From JAUASW01 sp036880965 (GTDB taxonomy: Bacteria; Pseudomonadota; Gammaproteobacteria; Burkholderiales; Burkholderiaceae_C): a DNA stretch of 64,000 bases. Shown here piece by piece: positions 13,211 to 21,732 of this stretch; the first letter of the stretch is position 1, and each line of letters opens with the position of its first letter. Under the pieces are notes generated by a model that was not told where the DNA came from, did not search any database, and saw nothing but the letters and a program-made list of their open reading frames with translations. The stretch is taken from assembly GCF_036880965.1 (NCBI RefSeq), contig NZ_JBAJMV010000008.1, forward strand, positions 59,633 through 123,632, in the 5' to 3' direction. Both the position numbers and the translations under genes were made by a program.

Positions 13211-14428
13211 TCAGTGGTCATGTTCGGCGCTGGCTTTGCCCAGCTCCGACTTCAGGACATAGGCATTGCCCGTGGCGACCTTGTCGCCAGCCTTCAGGCC
13301 TTGCAGCACCTCCACGGCCTTACCGTCGGCACGGCCAGTCTTCACCTGCACGGCCTGGAAGCCGCCGGGGACCGCCTTGAAGACCATGGTCTGGTTCTCA
13401 ATGGTCTGGATGGCCTCCGCCGCGACGGCGACGGGAACTTGCTGCTCGGCCCCGAGCACGCTGACGGTCACGAAGAGACCTGGCCGCCACGCGCCCTGGG
13501 GATTGGCCAACGTGACGCGGGCGCGCGCCGTGCGGGTCTGCTCACCCAGCAGCGAGCCGACGTAGGAAATCGTGCCCTGCACCTTCTCCTCGAAGGCCGA
13601 GGACGAGACGACGACCTTCTGTCCCACGCGCACGACCGCCAGGTCCTTGGGAGCCACGGCGAACTCTGCCCATACCGAGCTGAGGTCAGAGACCGTGAAG
13701 ATGCTGGTGTCCTCACGAACCGCTTCGCCGCGTGACAAGTGCTTTTCGACCACGGTGCCGTCGAACGGCGCCTTGACCTCGAAGCGGTTCAAGCTGGAGG
13801 AGGAACCTGCGGCGCCGATGGCCGCGAGCTTCTGCCGCGCGTTGTCGACGGCGATGTTGGCCTCGCGCAGCGCTGTCTGCGCTTGCAGGTAGTCCTGCTC
13901 GGCAGAAATCTTCTCCTGCCAGAGCTTCTTCTCGCGATCAAAGGTCGCCTGCGCGGCCTCTTGGCGGCGTTGGGCCGTCAGCAGCTCGCTGCGCTGTTCC
14001 GACAGCGACGTGCTGGCGATGGCAGCCAGCACCTGGCCGGCGCGCACCTGCTGCCCGAGGTTGGCCGACACCGCTTCTGCTACGCCAGCAAGGCGAGGCA
14101 CGACGTGAGCAGTGCGGTCGTCGTTGAAACGGATTTCTCCGGAGAAGTCGCTGGCCGCTTGCAACGCTCCGCTGCCGGCTGCAACGACGGTGATGTCCGC
14201 CGTCTTCATCTGCTCGGCGGAGAGTTTGACGAGGCGCTCCTCTTCGTGGCCACCTTCGGCTTTGCCGGTCTCGCCCTTGCCATGGGCCTTGCCTTCGTCT
14301 TCGTGCGTGTCCACACGCTCTGCCGAGAGAACTGCAGCGCGCCCGCTCCAAAGAACGGCGCCGCTGCCAATGAGGCCTGCCGCGACAACCGCGGCCATGA
14401 TGGTTCGTTGCTTCTTCGTGATGTTCAT
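13211..14428 (-). CDS. czcB: RND efflux periplasmic adaptor, CzcB family
   Basis: A 405-residue membrane-fusion protein linking CzcA to the outer-membrane channel CzcC. An N-terminal membrane anchor or signal (about 9-30) is followed by a short charged, His-containing linker (36-63: HEDEG, AHGKG, GGHEEE) that may bind metal. Next come a barrel-sandwich/lipoyl half (SDFSGEIRFNDDRTAHV, GQQVRAGQVLAAI), an alpha-helical hairpin (about 150-210), the second lipoyl half (FEVKAPFDGTVVEKHLSRG) and beta-barrel domains. These are typical of CzcB proteins. It lies between czcC (14-base gap) and czcA (11-base gap), with an AGAGGG ribosome site, so the three form one transcript. It acts in the periplasm. 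Confidence 0.94.
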   Translation of the reverse strand: MNITKKQRTIMAAVVAAGLIGSGAVLWSGRAAVLSAERVDTHEDEGKAHGKGETGKAEGGHEEERLVKLSAEQMKTADITVVAAGSGALQAASDFSGEIRFNDDRTAHVVPRLAGVAEAVSANLGQQVRAGQVLAAIASTSLSEQRSELLTAQRRQEAAQATFDREKKLWQEKISAEQDYLQAQTALREANIAVDNARQKLAAIGAAGSSSSLNRFEVKAPFDGTVVEKHLSRGEAVREDTSIFTVSDLSSVWAEFAVAPKDLAVVRVGQKVVVSSSAFEEKVQGTISYVGSLLGEQTRTARARVTLANPQGAWRPGLFVTVSVLGAEQQVPVAVAAEAIQTIENQTMVFKAVPGGFQAVQVKTGRADGKAVEVLQGLKAGDKVATGNAYVLKSELGKASAEHDH

Positions 14429-14442
14429 GTTGTTGTCCCTCT

Positions 14443-15651
14443 TCAGCGACCGGTGATGCGGTCAATGGCTGCGGCTGCCTGATAGGCAGTGGCCAGGGTA
14501 TTCAGGTAGCGCGAACGCGCTTGCAGCAAGGTGCGCTGCGCGTCGATAACTTCAAGGAAACCGAACTTGCCGGCGTCGAAGCCCTTGCTCGCGGCCTCAT
14601 AGGCCTCCTGGGCGGAGGGCAGTACGGTGCCCTGCAATGTTTGCAAGGAGGTGCCCGCAACCGTCAGCCGGTTCGAAGCGTCCTGCAACTCGCCGAGCAA
14701 TCGGAGCCGTGCAAGCTGCAACTCGTCCTTGGCCTTCTCGGCTCGACGCGAAGCCTCCAGGATGGAGCCCTGGTTGCGGTCGAACAGCGGCAGCGGGATG
14801 GAGAAGCCGACAACGGCCTGGTTGCGGCCCATGGACGCATCTCGCTTGCCGCCAAGACTGAGCGTCACGTCAGGGGTGGCCTTGCTCTTCTCGACACTGA
14901 CGAGTGCCGCACGTCGCTCGGCCTCCATGCGGCCAATCAGAAGCAATGGAGAGCTCTCGAGCTGCGACGCTAGCTCGGAGAAACCAGGGCGCGCAGGCAG
15001 CGTCCTGGCGTCGCCTTGGACGGTGTCAAACGTCGGCGCGCTATCGCCCATCAGCGTGGCGAGCCCAAACCGGGCCGTCTGCAGCTCGGACCTGGCCTCT
15101 GCCAGCTCCAACTGAGCATTGGCGAAGTCAACACGGGCACGGGTCTCCTCGACGGGCGAGACCTTGCCTGCGGCAACTCGCTTGGCGACCGCGTCCGCCG
15201 CGCGGGCGGCGATGTCGTTCGAGCTCTCGGCGAGCTTAATCCGCTCCTGGGCCACCAAGACGCCGAAGAAGGCGTTGATGACGCTGGAGCGAACTTCGGC
15301 GCGTACGTTGCTCAGCTCGGCAGAGGCAACGCTGACTGCGCGCTCCGCTGCTGTGACTCGGGCCGCACGTTTGCCGCCGAGCTCTAACGGGATGTCGACC
15401 GTGACGGTGGTGGTCCGACTTTCGCGGCGGGTGTCCTCGACCGTCGTGCTGAGTTCCGGATTGCGCCAGACGCCAGCCTGGCGTGCGGCACCGCCGGCAG
15501 CTTCGACTTCCTTGGCCGCGGCCGCAATGGCCGGGCTTCGAGAGGTCGCCTGTTCAAGCACGAGTTCAAGGGTAAGGATGGTTTGTGCCCACAGAGGCAC
15601 AGGGCTGAGCAATGCTGCCGCCAGCCCGAGCGGCAATAGGAGTTTTCTCAT
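14443..15651 (-). CDS. czcC: outer-membrane efflux channel, CzcC/TolC family
   Basis: A 402-residue outer-membrane factor with a signal peptide (MRKLLLPLGLAAALLSPVPL, cleavage after about Trp21-Ala22). Two repeats of long amphipathic helices follow, as in TolC-type channels (LTLELVLEQATSRSPAIAAAAKEVEAA at the start of the mature protein, FGFLEVIDAQRTLLQARSRYL near the end). It forms the exit duct for the CzcBA pump. The length fits CzcC and is shorter than TolC. It lies 69 bases downstream of czcI, and that gap carries a striking set of alternative hairpins (15682-15732) that could set the level of czcCBA relative to czcI and the ATPase. Confidence 0.93.
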   Translation of the reverse strand: MRKLLLPLGLAAALLSPVPLWAQTILTLELVLEQATSRSPAIAAAAKEVEAAGGAARQAGVWRNPELSTTVEDTRRESRTTTVTVDIPLELGGKRAARVTAAERAVSVASAELSNVRAEVRSSVINAFFGVLVAQERIKLAESSNDIAARAADAVAKRVAAGKVSPVEETRARVDFANAQLELAEARSELQTARFGLATLMGDSAPTFDTVQGDARTLPARPGFSELASQLESSPLLLIGRMEAERRAALVSVEKSKATPDVTLSLGGKRDASMGRNQAVVGFSIPLPLFDRNQGSILEASRRAEKAKDELQLARLRLLGELQDASNRLTVAGTSLQTLQGTVLPSAQEAYEAASKGFDAGKFGFLEVIDAQRTLLQARSRYLNTLATAYQAAAAIDRITGR

Positions 15652-15681
15652 CGAATCTCATCGGTTGGAACCTTGGGATTC

Positions 15682-15732
15682 GGCGAGACGGAACAGGAGG
15701 GAGTTCAGACGTCTCGCCGGCTAGGCGAGACG
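15682..15732 (-). promoter_or_regulatory. mutually exclusive intercistronic hairpins between czcI and czcC
   Basis: Three 9-base segments alternate. Plus-strand GGCGAGACG lies at 15682-15690 and again at 15724-15732, and its complement CGTCTCGCC lies at 15710-15718. In the minus-strand mRNA the middle copy can pair with the upstream copy (9-bp perfect stem, 5-base loop containing the czcI TAG stop) or with the downstream copy (9-bp stem, 19-base loop), but not both. Such an arrangement could be an attenuator, an mRNA-processing site, or a structure sensitive to translation of the czcI end. Confidence 0.6.
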
Positions 15733-16074
15733 GGGCCACTGAGGGCGGTCCGGCGCCCTGGTGGGCGCGGACGCATGAGCGTCGAAAGTGGGGGCGGCAA
15801 GTCGACTCGTCAGCGCGAGAGATTCCATGCTGGCGGGAGCGTCACAGGCCATTGCCGAGCATGTGGCGTGGCAGGCCGTGCAGTCGTTATCGACCACGAG
15901 CTTCGCGCCCACGGGCTTCTTTGCCCCTTCATCCGCCTTGTGCTCATGCGCGTGATGGCCGACGTGCTTAGATGTCTGTTGGCTAGTCTCGTGCTGGCAG
16001 TACGCGGCCGCAGCGCCCCAGGCGAACTGGAGCGGCAGCAACAATGCGAGCAGCAATGCGACGAGCCGGTACAT
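15721..16074 (-). CDS. czcI: CzcI-family cation efflux accessory protein
   Basis: A 117-residue small secreted protein. The start at 16074 gives MYRLVALLLALLLPLQFAWG, a clean signal peptide. A longer in-frame start upstream would lack a signal and would overlap the end of the ATPase gene. The mature part begins AAAAYCQHE, the CzcI signature, and continues with a His/Cys-rich stretch (HVGHHAHEHK, CTACHATCSAMAC) suited to binding metal in the periplasm. In Cupriavidus, CzcI is encoded just before czcCBA and is implicated in regulation of cobalt-zinc-cadmium efflux. Here it sits 29 bases after the P-type ATPase gene and before czcC. Its molecular role is poorly known. Confidence 0.85.
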   Translation of the reverse strand: MYRLVALLLALLLPLQFAWGAAAAYCQHETSQQTSKHVGHHAHEHKADEGAKKPVGAKLVVDNDCTACHATCSAMACDAPASMESLALTSRLAAPTFDAHASAPTRAPDRPQWPRLA

Positions 16075-16103
16075 ATAGTGATTATCGCTGTGGACCGTAC
16101 CAA

Positions 16104-18371
16104 TCAGTGACTGACTGAAGTACGCAAGAGCCTCAACCCGTTGAAAACCACCAGCAGGCTCGCGCCCATGTCGGCAAAAACGGCCATCCACATGGTGGCG
16201 CTGCCAAATATTGCCAGCACGAAGAACACGGCCTTGATACCAAGTGCCAGGATGATGTTCTGCAAAAGGATGGCATAGGTTCGCTGCGACAGCCGGATGG
16301 TCTCAGGCACCTTGCTCAGGTCGTCGTTCATGATGAGTACGTCTGCCGCTTCCTTCGCCGTATCGGTGCCTGCCCCACCCATCGAGAAGCCCACAGCCGC
16401 CGCCGCCAGGCTCGGCGAGTCGTTGACCCCATCTCCGACCATGCCCGTCTGCTGAACCCGGCCCAGCTCTGAAATCACCTTGAGCTTGTCCTCCGGCAGC
16501 AGGTTGGCCTGCAGGTCGTCGATACCGACAAGGCTGGCAATCGCCTTCGCGGTCGATGGGTTGTCACCGGTCAGCATGACCGAGCGGATACCCAGAGCCT
16601 TCAGCTCGGCGACCACCTGCCGGCTGGTCTCCTTGACGGTGTCGGCAACCGCAAACAGTCCCAGGACGCGCTCCTGGTCCGCTAGCAAGGACAGCGTGCG
16701 CCCCTGAGCCTCGTGCCCTTCCAGTCGGGTCTCAAGCTCAACAGAGCAAAGGCCTTGCTCATGCACCCAGCGGTGGTTGCCAAGGATGTACTGGCGGCCA
16801 TTTACCGTGCCATGAACGCCGCGACCCATGTCGGCGCCGAAGTCTTCTACGGGAAGCACCTCGCCCCCCAAACCCATCGCAACGGCCTTTGACACCGGAT
16901 GGTCAGAGCGTGAGGCCAGGCTCTTGGCGATGAGCATTACCTCCTCTTCCGACAGCTGCTGCGACAAGGCTGCATGCTCGACGAGGCGCGGCTTGCCCTC
17001 GGTTAGCGTACCGGTCTTGTCTAGCGCCATCACCTTGAGCTTGCGAGCCTCCTCCAGGTAGACGCCGCCCTTGATGAGGATGCCGCGGCGAGCCGCTGCC
17101 GCGAGACCACTGACGACCGTGACCGGCGTCGAGATGACAAGGGCACATGGGCAGGCGATGACGAGGAGGACCAGGGCCTTGTAGATCGCCGTCAGCCAAG
17201 GCCAGCCCATGAGGAAAGGTGTTCCCACAGCGACTGCCAACGCCAGCACGAAGACGGCCGGCGTGTAGATAGCGGCGAACCGGTCGACGAAACGCTGGGT
17301 AGGCGCACGCTGGCCCTGGGCTTCCTCGACAGCATGGATGATGCGGGCCAGCACAGTGTCGCTGGCGCGCTTGGTCACTTCGAACTCGAGTGAGCCGCTC
17401 TGGTTGATGGTTCCGGCAAAGACGTCGTCACCGGGAGCCTTGTCGACGGGAATGCTCTCGCCGGTGACTGGAGATTGGTCAACAGCGCCCTGCCCGACGG
17501 TCACGCGGCCATCGAGCGCGAACCGCTCGCCAGGCTTCACGCGGGCTGTCGCTCCAATAGCGACGGCCTTGGCATCGACGCTGGCCCAGGTGCCGTCGGC
17601 TTGCTGCACCTCTACCCGGGGCGGCGACAGCGCGAGAAGACCAGTGATGGCATTGCGCGCCCGTTCGACCGAGCGTGCTTCGATGAGCTCTGCCAAGGAA
17701 TACAGCGCCATCACCATTGCCGCTTCAGGCCATTGACCGATGACGAACGCACCGGCAACAGCCACCGACATCAGGGCGTTGATATTGAGCTCACCGCGCA
17801 CGAGCGAGGACATGCCTTTGCGGAAAACGGCAAGCCCAGAGAGCGCGATGGCGCCGGCCGCGATGGCCATGCCGGCCACTTGCCAAGCCAGCGTGTCCGG
17901 AGCCAGGAAATCGACCAGCTCCGCCGCAACGGCCACGAGCAGGGCCCCAATCAGTCGGGTCAGCTCGGCACGCTGAGCTTTTGCCGTGTCCTGCATGGGA
18001 GGCGGAGCCGACAGCATCTCTGCCTTGAAGCCAATACCGTTGATGGCCGCAATAACCGGCTCCCAGGTCGTCTGCGGCGCGTCGATGTTCAAGGCGCGCG
18101 CGGGCAGGTCGAACCGCAATCCGCGCACTTCGGAGAAACGCTCCAGCGCGCGGCGTATCTGTCCTTCCTCAGTCGGGCAGTCCATCGCGGGAATACGCAG
18201 CAACAGGCCACTGGTCGTTGCCGCCGTCGGCGCCTTGGTCTCCGTGCTGCAGGCAGAGCCGCAGCACGGCGTCTCGTGCTTGTGACCATGGTCATGCCCA
18301 GCGCCACGAGCATGTTCGTGCTCATGGTGGTGGTCCGTTTGGTCGCCGTGGTGGTGATCGTGGGGGCTCAT
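16104..18371 (-). CDS. P1B-type Zn/Cd/Pb-exporting ATPase
   Basis: A 755-residue heavy-metal translocating ATPase of the ZntA/CadA/PbrA group that pumps divalent soft metals out of the cytoplasm. A His-rich N-terminus (13 His within the first 33 residues, then a CCGSAC cluster) precedes one HMA-like domain with a single-Cys motif AMDCPTEE instead of CxxC. Eight TM segments include the ion-binding CPC motif (ACPCALVIS). Catalytic motifs are DKTGTLTEG, SDHPVSKA and GDGVNDSPSL. The last TM carries the Asp of FADMGASLL seen in Zn/Cd ATPases. A TTG 12 codons upstream (18407) keeps the frame but overlaps the promoter -10 box, so the ATG at 18371 is chosen. First gene of the operon with czcI and czcCBA, divergent from its MerR regulator. 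The choice among zntA, cadA and pbrA is left open. Confidence 0.93.
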   Translation of the reverse strand: MSPHDHHHGDQTDHHHEHEHARGAGHDHGHKHETPCCGSACSTETKAPTAATTSGLLLRIPAMDCPTEEGQIRRALERFSEVRGLRFDLPARALNIDAPQTTWEPVIAAINGIGFKAEMLSAPPPMQDTAKAQRAELTRLIGALLVAVAAELVDFLAPDTLAWQVAGMAIAAGAIALSGLAVFRKGMSSLVRGELNINALMSVAVAGAFVIGQWPEAAMVMALYSLAELIEARSVERARNAITGLLALSPPRVEVQQADGTWASVDAKAVAIGATARVKPGERFALDGRVTVGQGAVDQSPVTGESIPVDKAPGDDVFAGTINQSGSLEFEVTKRASDTVLARIIHAVEEAQGQRAPTQRFVDRFAAIYTPAVFVLALAVAVGTPFLMGWPWLTAIYKALVLLVIACPCALVISTPVTVVSGLAAAARRGILIKGGVYLEEARKLKVMALDKTGTLTEGKPRLVEHAALSQQLSEEEVMLIAKSLASRSDHPVSKAVAMGLGGEVLPVEDFGADMGRGVHGTVNGRQYILGNHRWVHEQGLCSVELETRLEGHEAQGRTLSLLADQERVLGLFAVADTVKETSRQVVAELKALGIRSVMLTGDNPSTAKAIASLVGIDDLQANLLPEDKLKVISELGRVQQTGMVGDGVNDSPSLAAAAVGFSMGGAGTDTAKEAADVLIMNDDLSKVPETIRLSQRTYAILLQNIILALGIKAVFFVLAIFGSATMWMAVFADMGASLLVVFNGLRLLRTSVSH

Positions 18372-18398
18372 GCTGTCTGGTTCGTGGGGTTCAAGGGT

Positions 18399-18429
18399 AT
18401 TTGACAACCTGTAGCTACTACAGAGTCAA
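18399..18429 (-). promoter_or_regulatory. MerR-type metal-inducible promoter and operator
   Basis: On the minus strand, -35 TTGACT (18429-18424) and -10 TCAAAT (18404-18399) are separated by 19 bases. This over-long spacer is the hallmark of MerR-family activation. The spacer holds the dyad CTGTAG-N3-CTACAG, very like the PbrR/CadR operators. It drives the ATPase-czcICBA operon, and the divergent merR-type gene begins 40 bases away, so the regulator probably represses itself from the same site. Confidence 0.85.
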
Positions 18430-18468
18430 GTCCCTACACTTGCCCTATAGAGAACCTCCGGAGAACCC

Positions 18469-18921
18469 ATGAAGATTGGCGACCTGTCTGCTGCATCGGC
18501 CACGCCCATCGAAACCATCCGCTTCTACGAGCGCGAGGGGCTGCTGCCCGCGCCTGCCCGGACCCAGGGGAACTTTCGCGTGTACGAGGTCCCGCACCTG
18601 GAACGCCTGCAATTCATCCGTTATTGCCGCGGACTCGACATGTCGCTGGAGGAGGTGCGTGTCTTGCTGCGCTTCAAAGATGCGCCGGACGAAGGATGCG
18701 GTGATGTCAATGCCTTGCTCGATGAGCACATCGGTCATGTATCCAAGCGCATCAAAGAACTGAGAGCACTAGAGAAGGAACTCAAGCGACTGCGGCAGTG
18801 TTGCGGTGATGTGCGTCCGGCCGACCAATGCGGCATCCTCGCCGGTCTAACGGAGGCGTCGCAAGACCATGCGCAGCCGGAGCACAGCAGCGGCCATCTG
18901 CGTTCAGTGCACAAGCACTGA
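18469..18921 (+). CDS. MerR-family Cd/Pb/Zn-responsive regulator (CadR/PbrR-like)
   Basis: A 150-residue MerR-family activator. The winged HTH is at 1-70 (MKIGDLSAASATPIETIRFYEREGLL), the dimerisation helix at about 80-112. Candidate metal ligands are Cys77 (GCGDVNALL), Cys111/Cys112 (RQCCGDV) and Cys121 (DQCGILAGLT), the arrangement of Cd(II)/Pb(II) sensors. The C-terminal tail is His-rich (HAQPEHSSGHLRSVHKH), as in CadR. It would bind the 18399-18429 operator and underwind the 19-bp spacer when metal is bound. The start has a CCGGAG ribosome site six bases upstream. Cadmium, lead or zinc cannot be separated by sequence alone. Confidence 0.92.
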   Translation: MKIGDLSAASATPIETIRFYEREGLLPAPARTQGNFRVYEVPHLERLQFIRYCRGLDMSLEEVRVLLRFKDAPDEGCGDVNALLDEHIGHVSKRIKELRALEKELKRLRQCCGDVRPADQCGILAGLTEASQDHAQPEHSSGHLRSVHKH

Positions 18922-19482
18922 CAATGCTCGTCAGTTTCCCGACAGCACGTACCGGCGGGTCACGAGCTACACACTGTCGGCAAGGTCAGGCGGAGTACCT
19001 ACACAGATTGAACTTCCGATTCAGCGCAGCCTAGCGCTGCCGCTCGCCAATGTCTGCTTCTGAGCCGGAAGCGGCCCACCCGTCGACTTGACCGAATGGC
19101 AGCATCCGCTGCGGAGCCGCCACTCACTGATGATGGGCCATACAAAGGCTAAGCACGGCCAAGTAACAGCCCCCAGCATTGCGGACTGTCCTCGCTGCAC
19201 GCGGCGATCACATGTGACCTGGTGTAAGCGCCATCACCAAGCCAAGCAGTCGACGCCTCCCCAAGAACCGACGGGCAGATATCGACCCTTCGACTGACCT
19301 TGCAGCATCAGGGACCGCGCGCTGAAGCCGTTCACGGCCACTGTGCTGCCTTGTCCCGGACGGTGGCTATGGAGAGAGCAGTTCGCTTAGTCAGCGTCTC
19401 TCGACGCCCTCTGCTATGATAATTTCCTTATAAATCAACGAGTTAGCATAACATTTACTGATACGGACATCGTATCGGTTGG
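18922..19482. other. intergenic debris region after the merR gene
   Basis: No gene is recognisable across 560 bases, although several short open frames exist. Composition is less GC-rich than the surroundings, with an AT-rich patch at 19414-19460 that includes a TATGAT box and could hold a promoter. A perfect 6-bp inverted repeat, GATACG-N5-CGTATC (19460-19476), lies six bases before the ATG at 19483 and looks like an operator for that small gene. The stretch probably belongs to the acquired segment carrying the metal genes. Confidence 0.45.
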
Positions 19483-19805
19483 ATGCTGATCCTTCGCATG
19501 AAGCCGCCCCGAAAGCTCTTGCTACCGAAGATGGTCCTCACGGTACTAGCCGATGCATCAGACGCTGACGCGACGCGTGTCGAACTGCCCGACGGGGAGT
19601 ACTTCATCCGGCCGATTCAGGACGCCGAAACGCGAAAGCGGTTGGATAGCCAAGGCCTCTGGGTAGGTATCGTCAGAAGTTCGAGGCCGCCGTTGCTCGC
19701 GAGATTTCCCTACTGCGCGAGGTTCTTCAGCTAAAGAAGCAGCTCGCGGAGCTCACCGGTGGCAACGTCCTACCGCTTCGGCCCATAGCGAAAAGTCCGG
19801 AGTAG
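19483..19805 (+). pseudogene. frameshifted small gene of unknown function
   Basis: The first frame (from ATG 19483) reads about 65 residues of plausible protein: a basic start MLILRMKPPRKLLLPKMV, then VELPDGEYFIRPIQDAETRKRLDSQGLW. Near 19660-19670 coding potential passes to another frame: RYRQKFEAAVAREISLLREV, then LQLKKQLAELTGGN, a helical coiled-coil-like segment ending at the TAG of 19803-19805. Joined, the two halves would give a protein of about 107 residues. I do not recognise the family. The gene is preceded by an operator-like inverted repeat. A real frameshift, a programmed one, or two unrelated frames are all possible. Confidence 0.4.
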
Positions 19806-19867
19806 GCACGCCAATGCAGCGCCTCAAGCTGTGGGCGGTCTGCATAGCCGATCCTGCAAACTGTGCC

Positions 19868-19913
19868 GGCTCTTGCCATCGAGCCTCCCCTCAGAGGCGC
19901 GATGGCAAGAGCC
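19868..19913. repeat. strong 19-bp-stem inverted repeat
   Basis: GGCTCTTGCCATCG (19868-19881) and its exact complement (19900-19913) enclose an 18-base interval that itself pairs (GCCTC/GAGGC) after one A-G mismatch. The hairpin has 14 + 5 bp and a 6-base loop. No T-run follows on either strand, so an ordinary rho-independent terminator is unlikely. It lies between the frameshifted small gene and the truncated peptidase gene. Confidence 0.75.
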
Positions 19914-20048
19914 GTGTGTCAATGCAGTGGTGATAGAGCTGTAGATCTCCGCATGGCTCATCGTCTGTTGCACCTGTCCCCCGAGGCTCCAAAACGGGTC
20001 AACGACGTCTCTAATCGCTGAGCGTGCATGTCCACGCCCTTGTCCATC

Positions 20049-21689
20049 TCAGGCGAACTTGCGAATGTCGGCTCTAGTGGGATTACTTGCGAGTACCAGC
20101 TCATGGCCGATGGTGCCGCCGGTGTTGCCGTAGTTCGGCGCGTCGTCGAGCTTGGCGTCATACAGCGGCGGCTGCAGCACGCCGGCCGGGAAGTTGATGT
20201 CGTTCATCTGCGCGTCGTAGTAGGCGTTGACGGTCTGCGGCGTCATGCCCCATTCGCCACGATCCAGCGGCTGGCCGATCTTGGCCAATTGGCGGCGCAG
20301 CTCGAAGGCGTGGCCTGCCTGCACATTGGCCACGAAGGCGCCGCGCGCCACCGGCAGGGAGCGGTAGTCGCGCCAGCGGTCCGGGTAGCCGACCTTGTTG
20401 ACGATGGCATGCAGCTTCTCCTGCGCCTGCTTGCGCGTGGCCGGGCTCATCCATTCGAGCTTCTCGATGCGGGCCGCCATCGCGGTCTCGATCTGGGCCG
20501 TCATCTTCAGCGTCGCATCTTTAAGCGCAGGGCTGAAATTGCGCGTGACGAACTCCTGGCCGAGGGCCTCGCCCATCTGCAGGTCGACCAGCTCGACGCA
20601 GCGCTTCCAGCGAGCCTTGAGCTGCGGCACGCCGTTGAGCGTGTGGCCGAAGAAGTCGAAGTTGGCCTGCACCATCTCGGGCGACAGCAGCGCGGCATGG
20701 CTGGACAGCGCCTGCCAGCGCAGATAGCTCTTCAGGTCGGCCAGTGGCAGCGCCTTGAGCTGCGCCGCAAAGGCCTTCATGAAGGCCGGCTCGGTGACAT
20801 TGAAGCGGGTGAGGCCCGACGGCGCGCCCAGCGCCTGCTGGTAGGCGGCCCAGTCAAAGCCCGGTGTCAGCGCCTGCAGGCCCTGGGCATTGACGACGTG
20901 GAAGCTCTTGTACGGATCACGCTTGTCGACCTTGCTCAGCGAGGCGCGGGCCAGCGCGGTTTCGATCTTCAACACCGTCCTGGCTTGCGCGCGTGCCGCC
21001 GCGGCCGTGGCGCCACCGAGCTCCAGCAGGCGCGCCACGTGGGCCTCGAACTGGGCGCGGATCTTCTTTGACTTGGCGTCCTGCCCGAGGTAGTAGTCGC
21101 GGTCGGGCAGGCTCAGGCCGCCGGCGGTGGCGAAGGCGATCAGCCGGCTGGAGTCGGCAAAGTCCTGGCCCGAGGCGAAGCGGAAGAACAGGCGTTCGTT
21201 GTTGGTGGCCAGGTGCAGCATGGCCAGCAGGGCGGGCAGCTCACGCTTGTCGGCCAGCGCATCGATGCTGGTGAGCAGCGGCTGCAAGGGCGCCAGGCCT
21301 TGGGCGCGCGCTGCGTCCTCGCTCATGCAGGAGGCGAAGTAGTCGCCCATCTTGACCTGGTTGGGCGTTCGCTCGGGCCCGCCTTGAGAGAGCTTGTCCA
21401 GGATGCCCCAGAGGTAGCGCTGGTTCTCGTTGGCCATCTTGGCGTAGACCGACCAGCGCGACTGGTCCGCAGGGATGGGGTTGTTCTTGTTCCAGTGACC
21501 GCAGGCGAACTGGTAGAGGTCCTCGCAGGGGTCGACCGAGCGGTCCATCGCCTGGGTGTCCAGGCTCGGGGTGTAGGGCAGGGCGGCGAGAGGTGTCTCG
21601 GCGGCGGGAGACTGCGAGGACGGCAGTGGCTGCGCCACGGCTGCGCTGGTGGCGAGCAGGGCGCTGATCAGGAGGCTGGGGCGGCGCAT
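20049..21689 (-). pseudogene. M13-family metallopeptidase truncated at its HExxH motif
   Basis: The first 530 residues are a secreted neprilysin/PepO-type (M13) zinc endopeptidase. There is a signal peptide MRRPSLLISALLATSAAVA, then the M13 N-terminal region (MDRSVDPCEDLYQFACGHWN and the following helical domain), and the approach to the active site (LYDAKLDDAPNYGNTGGTIG). At His529-Glu530-Leu531 the expected HELTH becomes HELVL, and the frame ends 15 residues later in unrelated sequence. The second Zn His, the ExxxD helix and about 150 C-terminal residues are missing. Homology stops at about 20096. Full-length relatives are about 680-710 residues. The product should be inactive. The breakpoint probably marks the right edge of a rearranged or inserted segment. 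Confidence 0.9.
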
Positions 21690-21732
21690 GGCGGACCTTC
21701 GTTCTTGTGCGAAGGCCGCATTCTCGGCCCTG

